A DNA stretch of 64,000 nucleotides, taken from positions 28,998,197 through 29,062,196 of the forward strand of contig NC_074713.1 in assembly GCF_947242115.1 (NCBI RefSeq), read 5' to 3'. The position numbers and the translations under genes were made by a program. Under the pieces are notes generated by a model, which was given only the letters and a program-made list of their open reading frames with translations, did no database searches and was not told the DNA's origin. This document shows positions 1-11,394 of this stretch, piece by piece; the first letter of the stretch is position 1; the number at the start of each line of letters is the position of its first letter. Source of the DNA: Biomphalaria glabrata. Its lineage: Eukaryota > Mollusca > Gastropoda > Planorbidae.

Positions 1-1414
1 TCTAACTATTTTTTTAAAGATCGTCAGGCTCTCGGAAGCCTTGGGAATAAGGGAAAGCAAACTAAAATTGTATTATTTAGGTGGGCGTCACTAGTAAAAG
101 TTTGAGAAACACTTGTCTAATGTAAAATATTTTTGGTTATGCTTAAAGTCATAAAGAAAATATATTCTGTTTATGAGTAGTCTGTTCGTAATAATTACTA
201 ATAATTATACATTTTAAAATACAATAACTATTGATAAAATGGCATTAACAAGAAAATGTTAAAATAGATTCGACACTTGATTCTTTGCATGCTGGTAGGC
301 CTATTTCATTTTGTTTATCATGGTTCAACAGAAATAGCAAAGAACAAATCAACGATAGTTTTTATTTAATTTTTTATAGGGGGGTAGATAAAAAAAAAGG
401 GGGGTGACACCCAGAGCTAACCGCACCGGGTGACACCGACTCCAGTGACGCTACTGCATTTAGGGCACACAAAACCTTTATCTGTCTAGGGTCTTATACC
501 GTTTACTTTTGCCGTCTGCGCCTGTTTTATACCCATTTTATATACTTATAATTTCATCTGTAAAAGTATAGGCCTACATATCGACAAACGCTCAGCTCGT
601 CTCTTGAAAAGCTCTAGGTTGGTGAGACTCCCCCATAACAAATGACTTCTTTGTTTACGGCTTGCCAATCATTTCGGGAATTCCCGATGTTATTTCTTTT
701 TTTTTTCCTTGAACTAAGTAATTATACACGTTTTATTTTGTCCGGATTGTTTTATTCCACCCACGGGTAAGAAAGACACTAAATATGAATCATAAGTATT
801 AAACATTTAAAAAAAAAACATGCTCTCCCTCGCAAATGTCTATTATCATTAAAATTACGTTTGCGACGAAAATAGCGCCAAAGAAGACCTTACTTTTGGT
901 TACTTATGGCAACAAGGATGTGCAGGTCTAAAGGCGTAGTAGTCCAGACCATTCCGGAAATTATAAAAATTGTTAAACCCTAAAGAAAAAATCAACCTTG
1001 TATATGCAGAGGAATGAATTATTTTTCTAGATGCTACACTTTATTTAAATTATTGTATTAAGATGCATATGTCAAATATAAATCTAGCTATCGTTTCTTT
1101 GTTTTCATTTCTGAGAACTCATACGATTTTCAGAAAAGATTTTGCTTTTTTTTTTGTCTGCCTGTAAAGGAAGCTTGAAAAAAATGTGAAATGTTTGCTT
1201 AACACAATGAGCCTAGCCTGTGCCTAAAACATATCCATCGAGATCTTCTGTAATAGATTAGATAACAATCAACAACCCAGCAACCTGATCGGGGGGGGGG
1301 GGTGGGGGCGCGATAAACTAAACAATGTCAAGGACACTAAATAGAACTTGACTGGTGCAAACTCAATAAAAAGAATTGAGCTGATACTTGAGCAAATATC
1401 TCAAAATCCTTTGA
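1..1414. other. AT-rich non-coding stretch, no gene seen
   Basis: No reading frame with recognisable coding character. Around 400-465 lies a GC-rich segment containing GGGTGACACC twice and ending near CTCCAGTGACGC. It looks like the end of a dispersed transposon, since TGACACC-rich ends of this kind recur in animal DNA transposons, but the partner end was not found. A G-run occurs near 1291-1300. Nothing else can be supported. Confidence 0.4.
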
Positions 1415-1493
1415 GTTGCCGCTAGTTAGTTGCCGCTAGTTAGTTGTTTGCTGCCGCTAGTTAGTTGCCGCTGTTAGTTGCCGCTAGTTAGTT
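1415..1493. repeat. short tandem repeat, about 14-bp unit
   Basis: About five imperfect copies of a unit reading GTTGCCGCTAGTTA, directly next to the remnant LTR that starts at 1498. Seen directly in the sequence; no function inferred. Confidence 0.8.
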
Positions 1494-1497
1494 TCGC

Positions 1498-1602
1498 GCT
1501 GGCGGGAGACAGGCATGCACTTAGCACTAGCCAAGATAGTTTACAAAAATTAAAATACAGATAAAAATAGATAAAAATTAAATCTAGGATCGCCAGCTCA
1601 CA
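1498..1602 (-). repeat. 3' LTR remnant
   Basis: Matches 9809-9912 almost base for base. On the minus strand it begins TGTGAGCTGGCG, directly after a purine-rich tract at about 1603-1615, which is where a 3' LTR should begin. GCTGGCG and CGCCAGC at its two ends form a small inverted repeat, so a tiny independent TIR element is an alternative reading. Confidence 0.55.
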
Positions 1603-3159
1603 TTCACCCCCGCTCAAAACTTTTGCGTCCCCGCAAAACAATCACACAAAAAACAGTCGAAAAAAAGTCACAAAATTCATACCAAAGCGTAGAACAATAG
1701 CTCTTGGCACAAAAAATATCTGCACGACCTTAAACGCTGCACATGTTTGTGAAGCACACGAATAATAAAAGTCAAGTGAAAAAATACACATATACATAAA
1801 GATAATAGTCAATAATAAACAGAATCCATACAAAAATATACATGCCCCCACAAGAAGGGAAAAGACCAGCCTCAACAACATTTTTTAACGCGACTAGACT
1901 TATAGTCACACAGACTTATGGCCAGCCACTGAAGGCTCACAATGGTCACAAAGACCAAAACATTTCGAAAAATGGTATTAGAACACAAAAAAACTGGTAC
2001 ACTCAAAGTGTCATAACACAACCTGAAGTTACAGTGCTATAACAAAAAAAACACAGGGCATCCAACATAGTGGTGGAAATACACACAAAAACACTTAAAA
2101 TAATCCACCCACTATGTATCAATAAACGACATTAATGAGCAAAATGAATTGACCCAAAAAGTCCAAACAAAAAAACACTACATGCCTTCCCAAGGCAACT
2201 ACACAAAACTACTATAAAATGCCTTCCAAAGGCGACTACCGAGTGCTGCAATGTGTCATTTATCTATGTCATGGCCTCCAAGGCAAAACAACATTAACGA
2301 GTACCTTGACGATACATCGCAAACTTTCATGACTAGAAAAATGCACATCAGCGACCAACAACCTAAGCTCAATATTGGCTATTGAAAGCCCAATAAAGAC
2401 TTAAAAACTTAAGAAGCAATAGCTCATACTAGGTTGCAACACATGCACTACTAGAAAAGCACCATGTCACATACTTGAATAAAAAAAATTTAAACATAAT
2501 AAACAAACAAGATTACAAAGAGAGTTTGTGTTACACAAACTCAGAGGCGGCCCCCGTCGAAGTCGGATCCCTGTCGGATCTGCATATTCGCAAATAATAT
2601 TCAAAAGGTGATTTAATTTTGATGTAAAATGTTTTACACGTTTCAGATGTTCCTTCAGAGTTGAAGATAATTACTTCCTAGTCCAAACCCCCCGCAGGAC
2701 GACGGGGGATGGGAGCGGGCAGGGTTTGAACCCTGGGCCATCCATAAATCTGAACGACAGTCCAGCGCGCAAACCGCACGACCAGGCAGCCATTCGATGG
2801 TCAAAAGTAATAATGTTTCAAAGATTCATTTGCCGTAAATTTAAATTTAAATTTAATAAAAAAAATAGTAGATTAGTTTTAGTATATTAAAACATTACAA
2901 TATTGATCAAAACGTTTGGAAATGAAAATCTACACTTTTTTTTTACACTTTAAGTTTAGAAATTGAAATTCTACATCTTAATCTAGTCTATTTTAGTCTA
3001 AACTAGATCTAGAAATTCTAGATCTAGACTCTAAAATAATTTTAATTAGAATATAAATCCAGATCTAGATATACTGTAATAAAAATCTAGATCTAGTTTA
3101 AAAAATCTAGATTAGATCTAAATCAAGATATCATTCCTTTTTTAAACGCGAGTCACATA

Positions 3160-3960
3160 ACGAGGCTTAATAAACATTACTATACCGAGTTCTTTTTTCA
3201 TTTCATTTGAAGAATTAATTCCATATAACGTCAGAGGAAAAAAAAAAACACTACGTCACACGGCCTAGCTAGACTAAAAATCGCCTTCATCTATAAGAGC
3301 CATTTATCGAGTGTTCATAGACTTTGGTGCACCGAGTGCGTTCTTTAAGCATTTCATTTAAAGAATTCATTCCATATGACGTCAAAGGAAAAAAAAACAC
3401 TACGTCACACGGCCTAGCTAGAATAAAAATCGCCTTCATCATTACGAGCCTTTTATCGAGTGTTCATAGACATTGGTGCACCGAGTGCGTTCTTTTAGCA
3501 TTTCATTTAAAGAATTCATTCCATATGACGTCAAAGGAAAAAAAAACACTACGTCACAAGGCCTAGCTAGACTAAAAATCACCTTTATCAACACGAGCCA
3601 TTTCTCGAGTGTTCATAGACATTGGTGCACCGAGTGCGTTCTTTTAGCATTTCATTTAAAGAATTCATTCCATGTGACGTCAAAGGAAAAAAAAAACACT
3701 ACGTCACACGGCTTAGTTAGACTAAAATATGTTTTCATTAATACAAGCAATTTTTTCGAGGGTTAATAGACATTGGTGCACCGAGTGCGTTCTTTTAACA
3801 TTAAATTTAAAGAGTCCATTCATATGACGTCAAAGAAAAAAAATTCCATTACCTCACAATAGGCTAGTACCGGTACCATAAAAAAAAATGTCTTTATTTA
3901 CACGAGATATTTAACGAGGGTTCATAGACATTGGTGCACTGAGTTCTAATAGATATTATT
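3160..3960. repeat. 149-bp tandem array with a CRE palindrome in most units
   Basis: About five and a half units. The anchor GGTGCACCGAGTGCG recurs at spacings of 149-150 bp (around 3325, 3474, 3623 and 3773). Four successive units contain TGACGTCA, the full palindromic CREB/ATF-type site, followed 20-odd bases later by CTACGTCACA or a decayed form. The array is internal to the 3.2-kb element and is repeated in its second copy. The binding-site reading is a motif match only. Confidence 0.85.
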
Positions 3961-3986
3961 TAAAAAGGATCAAAGCCACATTGTTT

Positions 3987-5055
3987 TTGCGTTTTGTCTG
4001 TCAGTCGGTCTGTCCGTTATCTTGATATAAAAAAAACAACTAAAAGTTATTAAAAATTGATTAACCTTTATTTTACGTTTCAAAACATCGCAATAATTTT
4101 TAGGTATGAACACAATTGAAAAGTTTATATAATAGATTGTTCCGGATGTTTGTATAAATAGTAAAAGAAAAAGAGAATTTCAGATAAATGTAATACCGTT
4201 AATTAAATTTTTTGGATGGTCTCGTATAAAAATTAGATGTACTACAGCCACGTGGAGAGATTTTCATACCTAACTTTGATGTTTGGATTCTGTTTTCCTT
4301 AAAAATCGGAACATAATATTAACGATAATTAGATTTTTTAATGTTTTAGGTAGAAAGTTAAATGTACTGTAAGAGAGTAGTGAGTTAAAATATTTTTCAT
4401 AAAAATCCGTAAAAACATTATTTCGTAAATGAGAAGATTATTTGTTTATTAATTAGAAGAGGGAGTTCAAACAATTATTTGGCGTTAGTAGATTTTTAAA
4501 TAAATTCGGAAATTTCTGGCGACGATTTGTAAGAAACAAAATCCGGAACTTTCTTTATCGATTACAAAACTTCTATGTTATGTTTTACAAGAAAATTAAA
4601 TGTCTAAAAAGTAATTTTCAGTAATCAATTCTAGTAAATTACTTTTTTTAAAAGCCTTATGCGATTTCAAACAATCATTAGGCATAATTCATGTTTTATA
4701 AAACAATATCCGGAACATTTTTACAATTAATGAAATATAAGTCAGTATAGAGATTATGATTTAGCATTAATATGCTATTTACATAAAAAACAGAACAACA
4801 TATTATTGATAATGTGTTTTTGCAACGTTTAAGCATGGAAATGGAATGTAATATAAGTTAGAAGAGCAAACAAACATTTGTTGGCGTTGATTAGTTTTGC
4901 ACAAAAAAATCCGGAACAATTAATTTTAGATACTTAAAACTATTGAGATGTTATGGGAGGAACATTAAAGGGTAAATCAGATTTTCAATAGCTTTTAGAG
5001 TTCTAGTTTTTTAAATCTAATCGTGACGGACAGACTGACCAACAGACAAAACGCA
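3987..5055. repeat. inverted arms inside the 3.2-kb element
   Basis: GCGTTTTGTCTGT at about 3990 and its complement ACAGACAAAACGC at about 5042 extend, with a few mismatches, to roughly 30-bp arms that include CTGTCCGT. The same CTGTCCGTC motif followed by TAGATCT-like sequence occurs near the right end at 5610-5660, so the long element may contain an older nested copy of its own terminal sequence. Seen directly; the nesting is inferred. Confidence 0.65.
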
Positions 5056-5829
5056 CAAAAATAAGCTTCTTTTATTCGGATGGGGGCACTAAACAAAAAA
5101 TAAATAAAATCTGATTTTTAAAAAAAGTTTAAGGAATTGGTTTAGCACCTGATCATGTTGCGACGTTACGCTACTGCACGAAAATCGCTGCATAAAAAGT
5201 CCATTTAAAAAAATGTGCGTGATATTTACATACAAAGTGCATTATTAGCCTTTATAAACAAACAGAAATGTTTTCTTTTAATTTTAGCAGCTAGTTGACC
5301 AGAAAAAACGTCTTTAACTATTATTTATATTTGTTGTAAACATTTCCTGTACATTTTTAAAATATATTTGACTTAGTGATACTAAAAATACACAAAAATT
5401 GTCCATCTTTGTTAGCATATTGTAACATTGCCTCCCTTACATTTACGTAATTGTTTTAGAATTGGTGTATTTTTATGAAAAAATCGCTTGCATAATTAAT
5501 TTTATAAATTAAACGGTTTGCTTTTAGAAAACCAAAAGTAGCCGTTGCACCTAAACTTTTCAAGCCGGATTTAATGATGAAATAATATTTTTCATATCTC
5601 TTCTAGTTTTCGAGATCTGAGTGTGACAGACGGACAGACGGACAGACGGACAGACGGACATTTTGCACAAACCTAATAGCGGCTTTTTCCCCTTACGGGG
5701 GCCGCTAAAAATAATACAAAAAATATTTTAAAATACATAAAAGCGTAAAAAACAAAAATAATATACATAAATACATCAAAAATATGGAGTATAAAAGATT
5801 ATAGAAAAAAATGTATAGACAAAAAACAG

Positions 5830-6606
5830 CTAAAGATCCAGTCGGGTAGGTGGTCTCCTCGTCCTGGAGGACCTTCTTGGGCCTACCGGTGCAGGAGCAG
5901 GGATGGACTGTTGGCTGGCTGGGTGCATCTGGCAAGGTAATCTTGTAGACAGAGTAGCTGACCCCCGGACTTGGGGACCTTTCATATCGGACTTCCTGTT
6001 GCTTGGGTGGAGGTTGGACAGCATCTACCTGGGGAACATACAACTTTAGCTGTGTTCCAGACACACCTCGGAAGAGATGTTTGTCCAACGACTGTACAGT
6101 GGAGTACCCACCACTGCTGTCCAGTAGAGATGACCAGCGGCTGACACAGGACACCCAGAAAGTGAGGGGTGACATCCATGTGGTTTACAGTCTGTCTTCA
6201 GGAAGATGGCGTGGAAGACCTTCTTCAGTGGCGTCCTCAAGATGTGAGGGCCATTAAATCATACGTTGCAACTGGGCGGACAGTCGCCCTAAATGGACAA
6301 ACTGGCCCAGTTGTTTATAGCACAGAGGTGGCAGTGGGGCACCTCTGTCAGGCCGGTACATGGCTACCTGTATACCTGCATCCAAGTTGCCCAAGTCCTG
6401 GTTGTAATATTTCAATTCAATCACACCACCAATAGCAAAGTTTGGCGATGACCCATCAGTCCAGACTTCAACTGCCATCTCAACACTGGGCCGACATCTC
6501 TCCGCAGGCATGGGAGAGCTGCAGACTTGTCTCCTCTCTGGTCACTCTTCCGAGGCACCTCAACTTCAGCCTGGGACCGCTGCATCCTTCCTGCCGCTGC
6601 TGCCAT
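5830..6606 (-). pseudogene. retroelement coding remnants (gag start, integrase tail)
   Basis: The minus strand downstream of the primer-binding site has an ATG-led frame near 6606 opening MAAAAGRMQRSQAEVEV, where gag would begin. It also has a basic, proline-rich tail ending PRRSSRTRRPPTRLDL near 5830, typical of the C-terminus of Ty3/gypsy integrase. The pieces belong to the LTR element at 1498-9912. The coding part is broken and very incomplete. No host function is implied. Confidence 0.5.
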
Positions 6607-6982
6607 TCTGCCAACCTAACCTAACCTAGTAACCCTAACACTAACCCATAACAACAATACTAACTACCTCACAATGCACTACAACAACTTCCTAGAACTA
6701 CATCCTACCAACTTCTAGGCCTAGCACTTCAATGACAATAAAAAACTCTACCAACTATAAGGAAACCACAACTTAAAACAAAACTCAAAACAAACTAGAC
6801 TATCCATATCCTAACAACTTCCTATCAACCTACAACAAAATAAACACTGCTGCCAAGTCCTAAAACCAATACTCACTTAATCAATCCTAGCAATGCCTAA
6901 CGAAGCCTAACAAAAACCTAAAAGAAACCTAACAACAACCTAATCTCAAAAAAATAATGTGCGTCTGGCCACTCAAGCACAG

Positions 6983-7000
6983 ATCCCACTTCTGACACCA
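6983..7000 (-). promoter_or_regulatory. tRNA-Leu-type primer-binding site
   Basis: On the minus strand this reads TGGTGTCAGAAGTGGGAT, complementary to the 3' end of animal tRNA-Leu(CAA) including CCA. It lies 6 bp from the inferred 3' boundary of the 5' LTR, as expected for the start site of reverse transcription. The match is strong; the isoacceptor assignment is from memory. Confidence 0.7.
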
Positions 7001-7006
7001 GTTTTC

Positions 7007-9912
7007 TGTTAGCAGGTCAGGAGGGACTAGACCTTTGTCTGCTAAACAGATTTTATTTAACCGGTAGGTTGGTGGTAACTCTACCGTGTGGGTCCGATCT
7101 GTGCACTACGGTCTGCAACCAAAGGGCGGCCTTCGCCTGGGCAATCAGACCGCACAATTAACTATCAACTTGGGCTAAACTAACCTAAGCTATTAAAAGG
7201 AAATGATGAAACTAGATTTATCAGACAATTTATATACACACTTTTATTTGCACTACACGAATTAACCTAAAATCAATTATATATATACATCAAACAAATA
7301 AACCCTAAGACAACTATATTATCTCTTAAAGAAATTAAACAAAACAATAATAATAAATCAATTAAAAGCTTAAATACCAAAATACTCCACTCGATCAACC
7401 CTAATCAATGGAACACAAAACAATAAACTAGTACTTACTTTACTTAACCTAAAAGCTAAAAAAAATAAACTCAGACTAAACCCAAAACTGGCAAACCCCA
7501 ATAAAATACTCTAATTCCTGCCTACTACCTAGATCTATCAGTTACCAAACAACTCTAAATACCCACTAGACCTAAGCTTAAAATACAACAAAAAAGGTAC
7601 AAGAAGGCGATGGCAGACTAATGGCAGACAGAAGACGTAACAACAGGAATTATAGCCTGCAATTACAAATATAAACAAACAAAAAAACATATATAAAATA
7701 ATCATTATAATATTAATGGAAATACTTTTAGAAACATTAACAAATAGACATAGTATAGAAAAGCAACAAGGGGATTATTAGGGATAGCTGGGGGGGGGGG
7801 AAGGGGTGACGCTATCCAGATTAATGGAGATTCCGGTTCCACCATAGACAATGGATGAGTAATTAAGCCGGTGATGCACGGCACTAATCCGTTTACATCA
7901 AAACAATCTAAAAACAATCTAACAACAATCAATCCTAATTAAAATATATCAAGTAAAAATAAAACAATTTCTCAACTTACAGGCGGTCCCAGCCGAAATT
8001 TACACTACAAGAAAATAACTATACACTACATCAGGGGTGGGCAAATTACGGCCCGCGGGCAACATGCGGCCCGCCGGAGTGTTTTATGCGGCCCGCCGAA
8101 GTCAGGTGTGCCCACAGTATATACTTATAAAAATGTAAATATATTAAAAATAATATAAATATAAATTACTGAAACTGTCATTATAAAAATTTTCAAGCAA
8201 ACGAAGACTATGCTTTTTAGCTATAACATCAATAGTTCAATACACTCAATTCTAGACACAATCTCTGATCAGTTTTATTCAATGCTATGAAGAACTATAT
8301 TGAATGTTGGGTATGCTGGAAAGAAGATGGCAAGGGTGACAACTGGTGGAGCTCGATCTTTGACTGAGTAAAATGGAGGGGTTTTTTAATACCTCAACCA
8401 TAAACTTTAAACAGGAAAGTTTGCACAAAGCTTCATAAAATTTCAACTTTATGATAGCTAAAGGAGAACAGAAATCAAACTTATTACAACCGGAGTGTAT
8501 TAACCATAGGTAGTTCCGATTATGAACAAAATAACTCAATATTTCCTCTATCTTAACATGGGCAAGGTAAACGAGAAGACTATAAAATCTGAAGGAAGAA
8601 ATTGTTATGTTACTTGAAGGACATTGTGACTCTCTTACCAATATTTCTAACAAAGAGTGGCAGACAGATTTCAGGTTTCATAATTGCCATTGCAATGAGT
8701 TTTTTGCATATGAAATGTAAATGGATGTTAAATCTTTTCAAACAAGGCTTTCCCATTTCTACAAGCAAGCAAAAGAAAACAGGCTTTGTCATTTTCCTTT
8801 GCTGAAAGGTGAAATTATTTCTAGTGAAATGATTAAAAGTACACTTATTTAGATTCCTTAATTTTGCAATTTATATAAGCAAATTTTAAGACGTCAAGAA
8901 CCGGTTTTCAATACCATTAGCTCACCATTTAGCGCAGAAGCTGATTTAGCTCCAGAGGACATAACTCAGAGCAAAGAGAAGCTCCAGTCAGTACTTCCAC
9001 AGGAGTCTTATGGGTGCCAGAAGCTGCAATTCTACACTTTAAAAAATGTGCTACTGTTCACACTATTTGTGTACACATACATCTGTTCTTCTTCTTCTTT
9101 GTTCTCATTTTACATGTTGGAGGGTTCAGATCAGTAATCCTATATCTGAGATGAACCGCGCAATGGTTTCCAGATCAGGCAGTTCTCCAAATAGCTTTGG
9201 TTCTATAGGAGGGATTTGGGGCCAGAGTCCTATTGTCTCATCCAGTGAACAAGCATTATATTTTGGGTGGGGGAAACTAAACAAGTATAATTACTGGTCG
9301 ATTTTGACTGACTGTAATTTGACAGCAGTCACAAGGGTAACAACTAGTAAGCTAGTTCCACAGTTCCGGAACATTATGCACGAGTGTAAAAAGTAAAATA
9401 CTGCACATTAAGTACAACTGTATATTAGTGGGGTTATTGTAATATAAAAAGACAACAGCAATTAAAAAAAATTATTAATTGATTTAAAAAATTGCTAACT
9501 CTTCTTGTATTTCCTTAACTTTGAGTGTGGTAAAAAAGAAACGTGAATATAATACAGTGTAACTATGAATTAAAAGTTAGCTAGAGTATCTTTCTAAGTT
9601 GGATATACATATGCGGCCCTCCATTCCCAAATTTAAAGAAATGCGGCCCTTGATCCAAAAAGGTTGCCCACCCCTGCACTACATGGCTACACAGACCAGC
9701 TTAATACTGACCAGTGGTCTAAACCGGAAAAAGAAAGAACTGACCGCACCCTTTCTATTTATAGAGCCAGGTCATGACTCATACAAACTAACTTCTAAAG
9801 TAAAAGAGCTGGCGGGAGACAGGCATGCACTCAGCACTAGCCTAGATAGTTTACAAAAATTAAAATACAGATAAAAATAGATAAAAATTAAATCTAGGAT
9901 CGCCAGCTCACA
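7007..9912 (-). repeat. 5' LTR interrupted by a hAT element
   Basis: On the minus strand it starts TGTGAGCTGG and ends CTGCTAACA, giving TG...CA borders. Without the hAT copy at 8032-9676 it has about 1.25 kb of its own sequence. A promoter-like TATAAATA lies at 9755-9762 (minus). An AATAAA poly(A) signal at 7052-7057 (minus) lies about 45 bp before the LTR end. These are normal LTR parts; boundaries are inferred from the PBS and from the match to 1498-1602. Confidence 0.6.
8032..9676 (+). mobile_element. hAT transposon remnant, GTF2IRD2/ZBED-like, 8-bp TSD
   Basis: Ends are CAGGGGTGGGCAA and TTGCCCACCCCTG, a classic hAT terminal inverted repeat, flanked by a perfect 8-bp duplication CACTACAT (8024-8031 and 9677-9684). 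Decayed plus-strand frames around 8600-9050 still resemble the C-terminal half of hAT transposases of the GTF2IRD2-like/ZBED5-like group, for example FRFHNCHCNEFFAYEM and EPVFNTISSPFSAEADLAPED. Several in-frame stops separate these pieces, so it codes no transposase now. At 1645 bp it is shorter than an autonomous copy of 3 kb or more. It landed inside the 5' LTR and is therefore younger than that LTR. Confidence 0.88.
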
Positions 9913-9989
9913 AAGATTAATTATATATACACACACAAACATATATATATATATAAATAATTTCCTCATGTTTCGGTATAGCTGCAAGG

Positions 9990-10200
9990 CAGCAGGGGGT
10001 TGAATTCAGTTTACCTTCTGTCAGGTGGGTTGCAAGCCAAAGCTAATGAGTCCCTCTTGCCCAAAGCTGACTAGTTTAGGCACCAGTTACTCGCCTTTGC
10101 CCCTTCTCCTATTAGTGAAAACAGTTCCGCGAACCCAAAATTTGAGCCTGACATGAAAGATCATAAATACATGAGAAACTGCTCAATGCGAAAACTTTTG
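9990..10200. other. non-coding stretch, possible old repeat
   Basis: GC content is higher than the flanks and no open frame is convincing. It runs into the SINE-like copy at 10208-10331. I do not recognise the sequence. Confidence 0.3.
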
Positions 10201-10207
10201 CAATATT

Positions 10208-10331
10208 ACTTAACGCTACTTTCATGGACCAGTGGGGGAGAAGGGGTACTTCAGTAAAAACAACTCTGCTCGATTGGGGTGTCGAACCTCAAGCCCCATT
10301 CATATGTAGTCAAGCCAAGTTCAAACTTTCA
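10208..10331 (-). mobile_element. tRNA-derived SINE (family 2), partial, minus strand
   Basis: Shares GGACCAGTGGGGG, AACACAACTCTGC-like sequence, GGGTGTCGAACCTC and AGTCAAGCCAAGTTCAA with copies at 23575-23800 and 50185-50415. On the sense strand GGTTCGACACCC matches a pol III B box (GGTTCGANNCC). The copy is partial and diverged. Confidence 0.6.
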
Positions 10332-10594
10332 CAGAACAAAAAAATTCCTATATGAAACATAATATCCATAGTAACGAATGGTGAACCAGCAGCAACAAAA
10401 AAAGTATGATAAATTTTCAGTTTGTTTAATGATTCTAGTAATACAAATTGTTATTTTAATTGTTTGAAATCTAAATTTTATCATTAAAAAAAGGATAGAC
10501 CTCTATAACGAATGTGTAGCTTTTAATTACATTTACACTCCTCAATTCACTACATTTAGAATTTGTTTAAATAATGGAGTTGATGAATTTGCGA

Positions 10595-10672
10595 AAATGC
10601 AATATAAATTAAGCAGGGGGTCTACCAAAAACCATAAAACATGGCAAGGGGTCTACGAGACAAAAAAGTTAG
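10595..10672. mobile_element. terminal fragment of a hAT-like element
   Basis: Contains GGCAAGGGGTCTACGAGAC and ends GGGAACCACT. The same segment is at 36555-36632, ending GTTTGGGAACCACTG. CAGTGGTTCCCAAAC is a common hAT terminal inverted repeat. No matching opposite end was found nearby. Confidence 0.5.
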
Positions 10673-10689
10673 GGAACCACTATTTAGAA

Positions 10690-11394
10690 TAATATTAAAG
10701 AAGGTGTTTTCAACCTCATAACTCTCTGTAGGGGGATTTTAAACTCAAAACCATCTGGAGGGGTTTTAAACTTTTTAAAAAGCCATGTGGCTTAAACTAA
10801 AAAAAAAACTTGGCTCAAAGAATTTTTATGTGTAATTTACTTTTTTTTTTAATATATTTAAGAGGTTGTTTGTTTGTTTTTTTGCATCAAACCCCGATGA
10901 AGGGGAATTTAAACTTAAAACTCTCCTTGGCTACGCTCATAACATTTTGAGTGTGTAATTTGCTTTTTTTTTTAAAGAAGAGGTATTTTTTAGCTTCAAA
11001 CCCCACTGAAGGGGGTTTAAACTCAAAACCCCTTTGGCTACTCTCATAGAATTTTGAGTGTGTAATTTGCTTTTTTTTATATTGAAGAGGGGGTTTATCT
11101 TAAACTTTGGAGGGGGTTTTAAAATCAAAATCTTCCTTAGCTATTCTCTTAGAATTTGGGTTTTGTCGTTTGCATTATTATTTTTGTTTTTTTTTTTATA
11201 GAAGAGGGGAATTTAACAGCAAAATCACCTGGTAAGGGGTTTTAAACTCAAAACCCCCTTAGCCGCGCTGGGGCAAGTGATGGTTTAGTATTAAAATCTC
11301 ATCTAAAATAAACAAAATCAAATTTAAAAAAATCAGTCACTTGGAATTTCATTTCGAGGGGGAGGTTGAACCCAGCCCCATGGCTACGCCCATG

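Larger units (their letters stand above)
2507..5710 (-). mobile_element. 3.2-kb non-autonomous element, HINE-like, copy 1
   Basis: A dispersed element whose second copy lies at 51734-54917 in the same orientation and is about 99% identical by eye. The plus-strand left end is ACAAGATTACAAAG followed by a hairpin, GAGTTTGTGT against ACACAAACTC. The right end is a GC-rich structure ending CCGCTAAAA. GGCGGCCCCCG reads inward from near both ends, giving subterminal inverted repeats. Inside are a 149-bp tandem array and an inverted pair of CTGTCCGT-rich arms. It has no coding capacity, so it must be mobilised in trans or be a relic. Subterminal inverted repeats, one terminal hairpin and internal tandem repeats are the published hallmarks of Helentron-associated elements; that assignment is inference. 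It lies within the LTR element. Confidence 0.8.
1498..9912 (-). mobile_element. broken Ty3/gypsy-like LTR retrotransposon with two nested insertions
   Basis: Read on the minus strand, this is a fossil LTR element. A 5' LTR (7007-9912) begins TGTGAGCTGG and ends in CA. A primer-binding site matching the 3' end of a leucine tRNA lies at 6983-7000. Retroelement coding remnants lie at 5830-6606. A purine-rich tract at about 1603-1615 is followed by about 105 bp (1498-1602) nearly identical to the start of the 5' LTR. A 3.2-kb element sits inside the internal part (2507-5710) and a hAT transposon inside the 5' LTR (8032-9676). The element is broken in several places and most of gag-pol is not represented, so it cannot move by itself. 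Two later insertions and decayed coding suggest it is not young. The family is inferred from the LTR/PBS layout and a basic integrase-like tail; a BEL-type element is less likely. Confidence 0.65.

Noticed and set aside
3324-3766. Small repeated proteins in the 149-bp array
   Set aside because: Frames arise from the tandem unit, change frame with A-run length and are not kept between the two 3.2-kb copies.
5705-6257. Overlapping small genes on both strands
   Set aside because: They are frames of one decayed retroelement coding tail on the minus strand and their mirrors.
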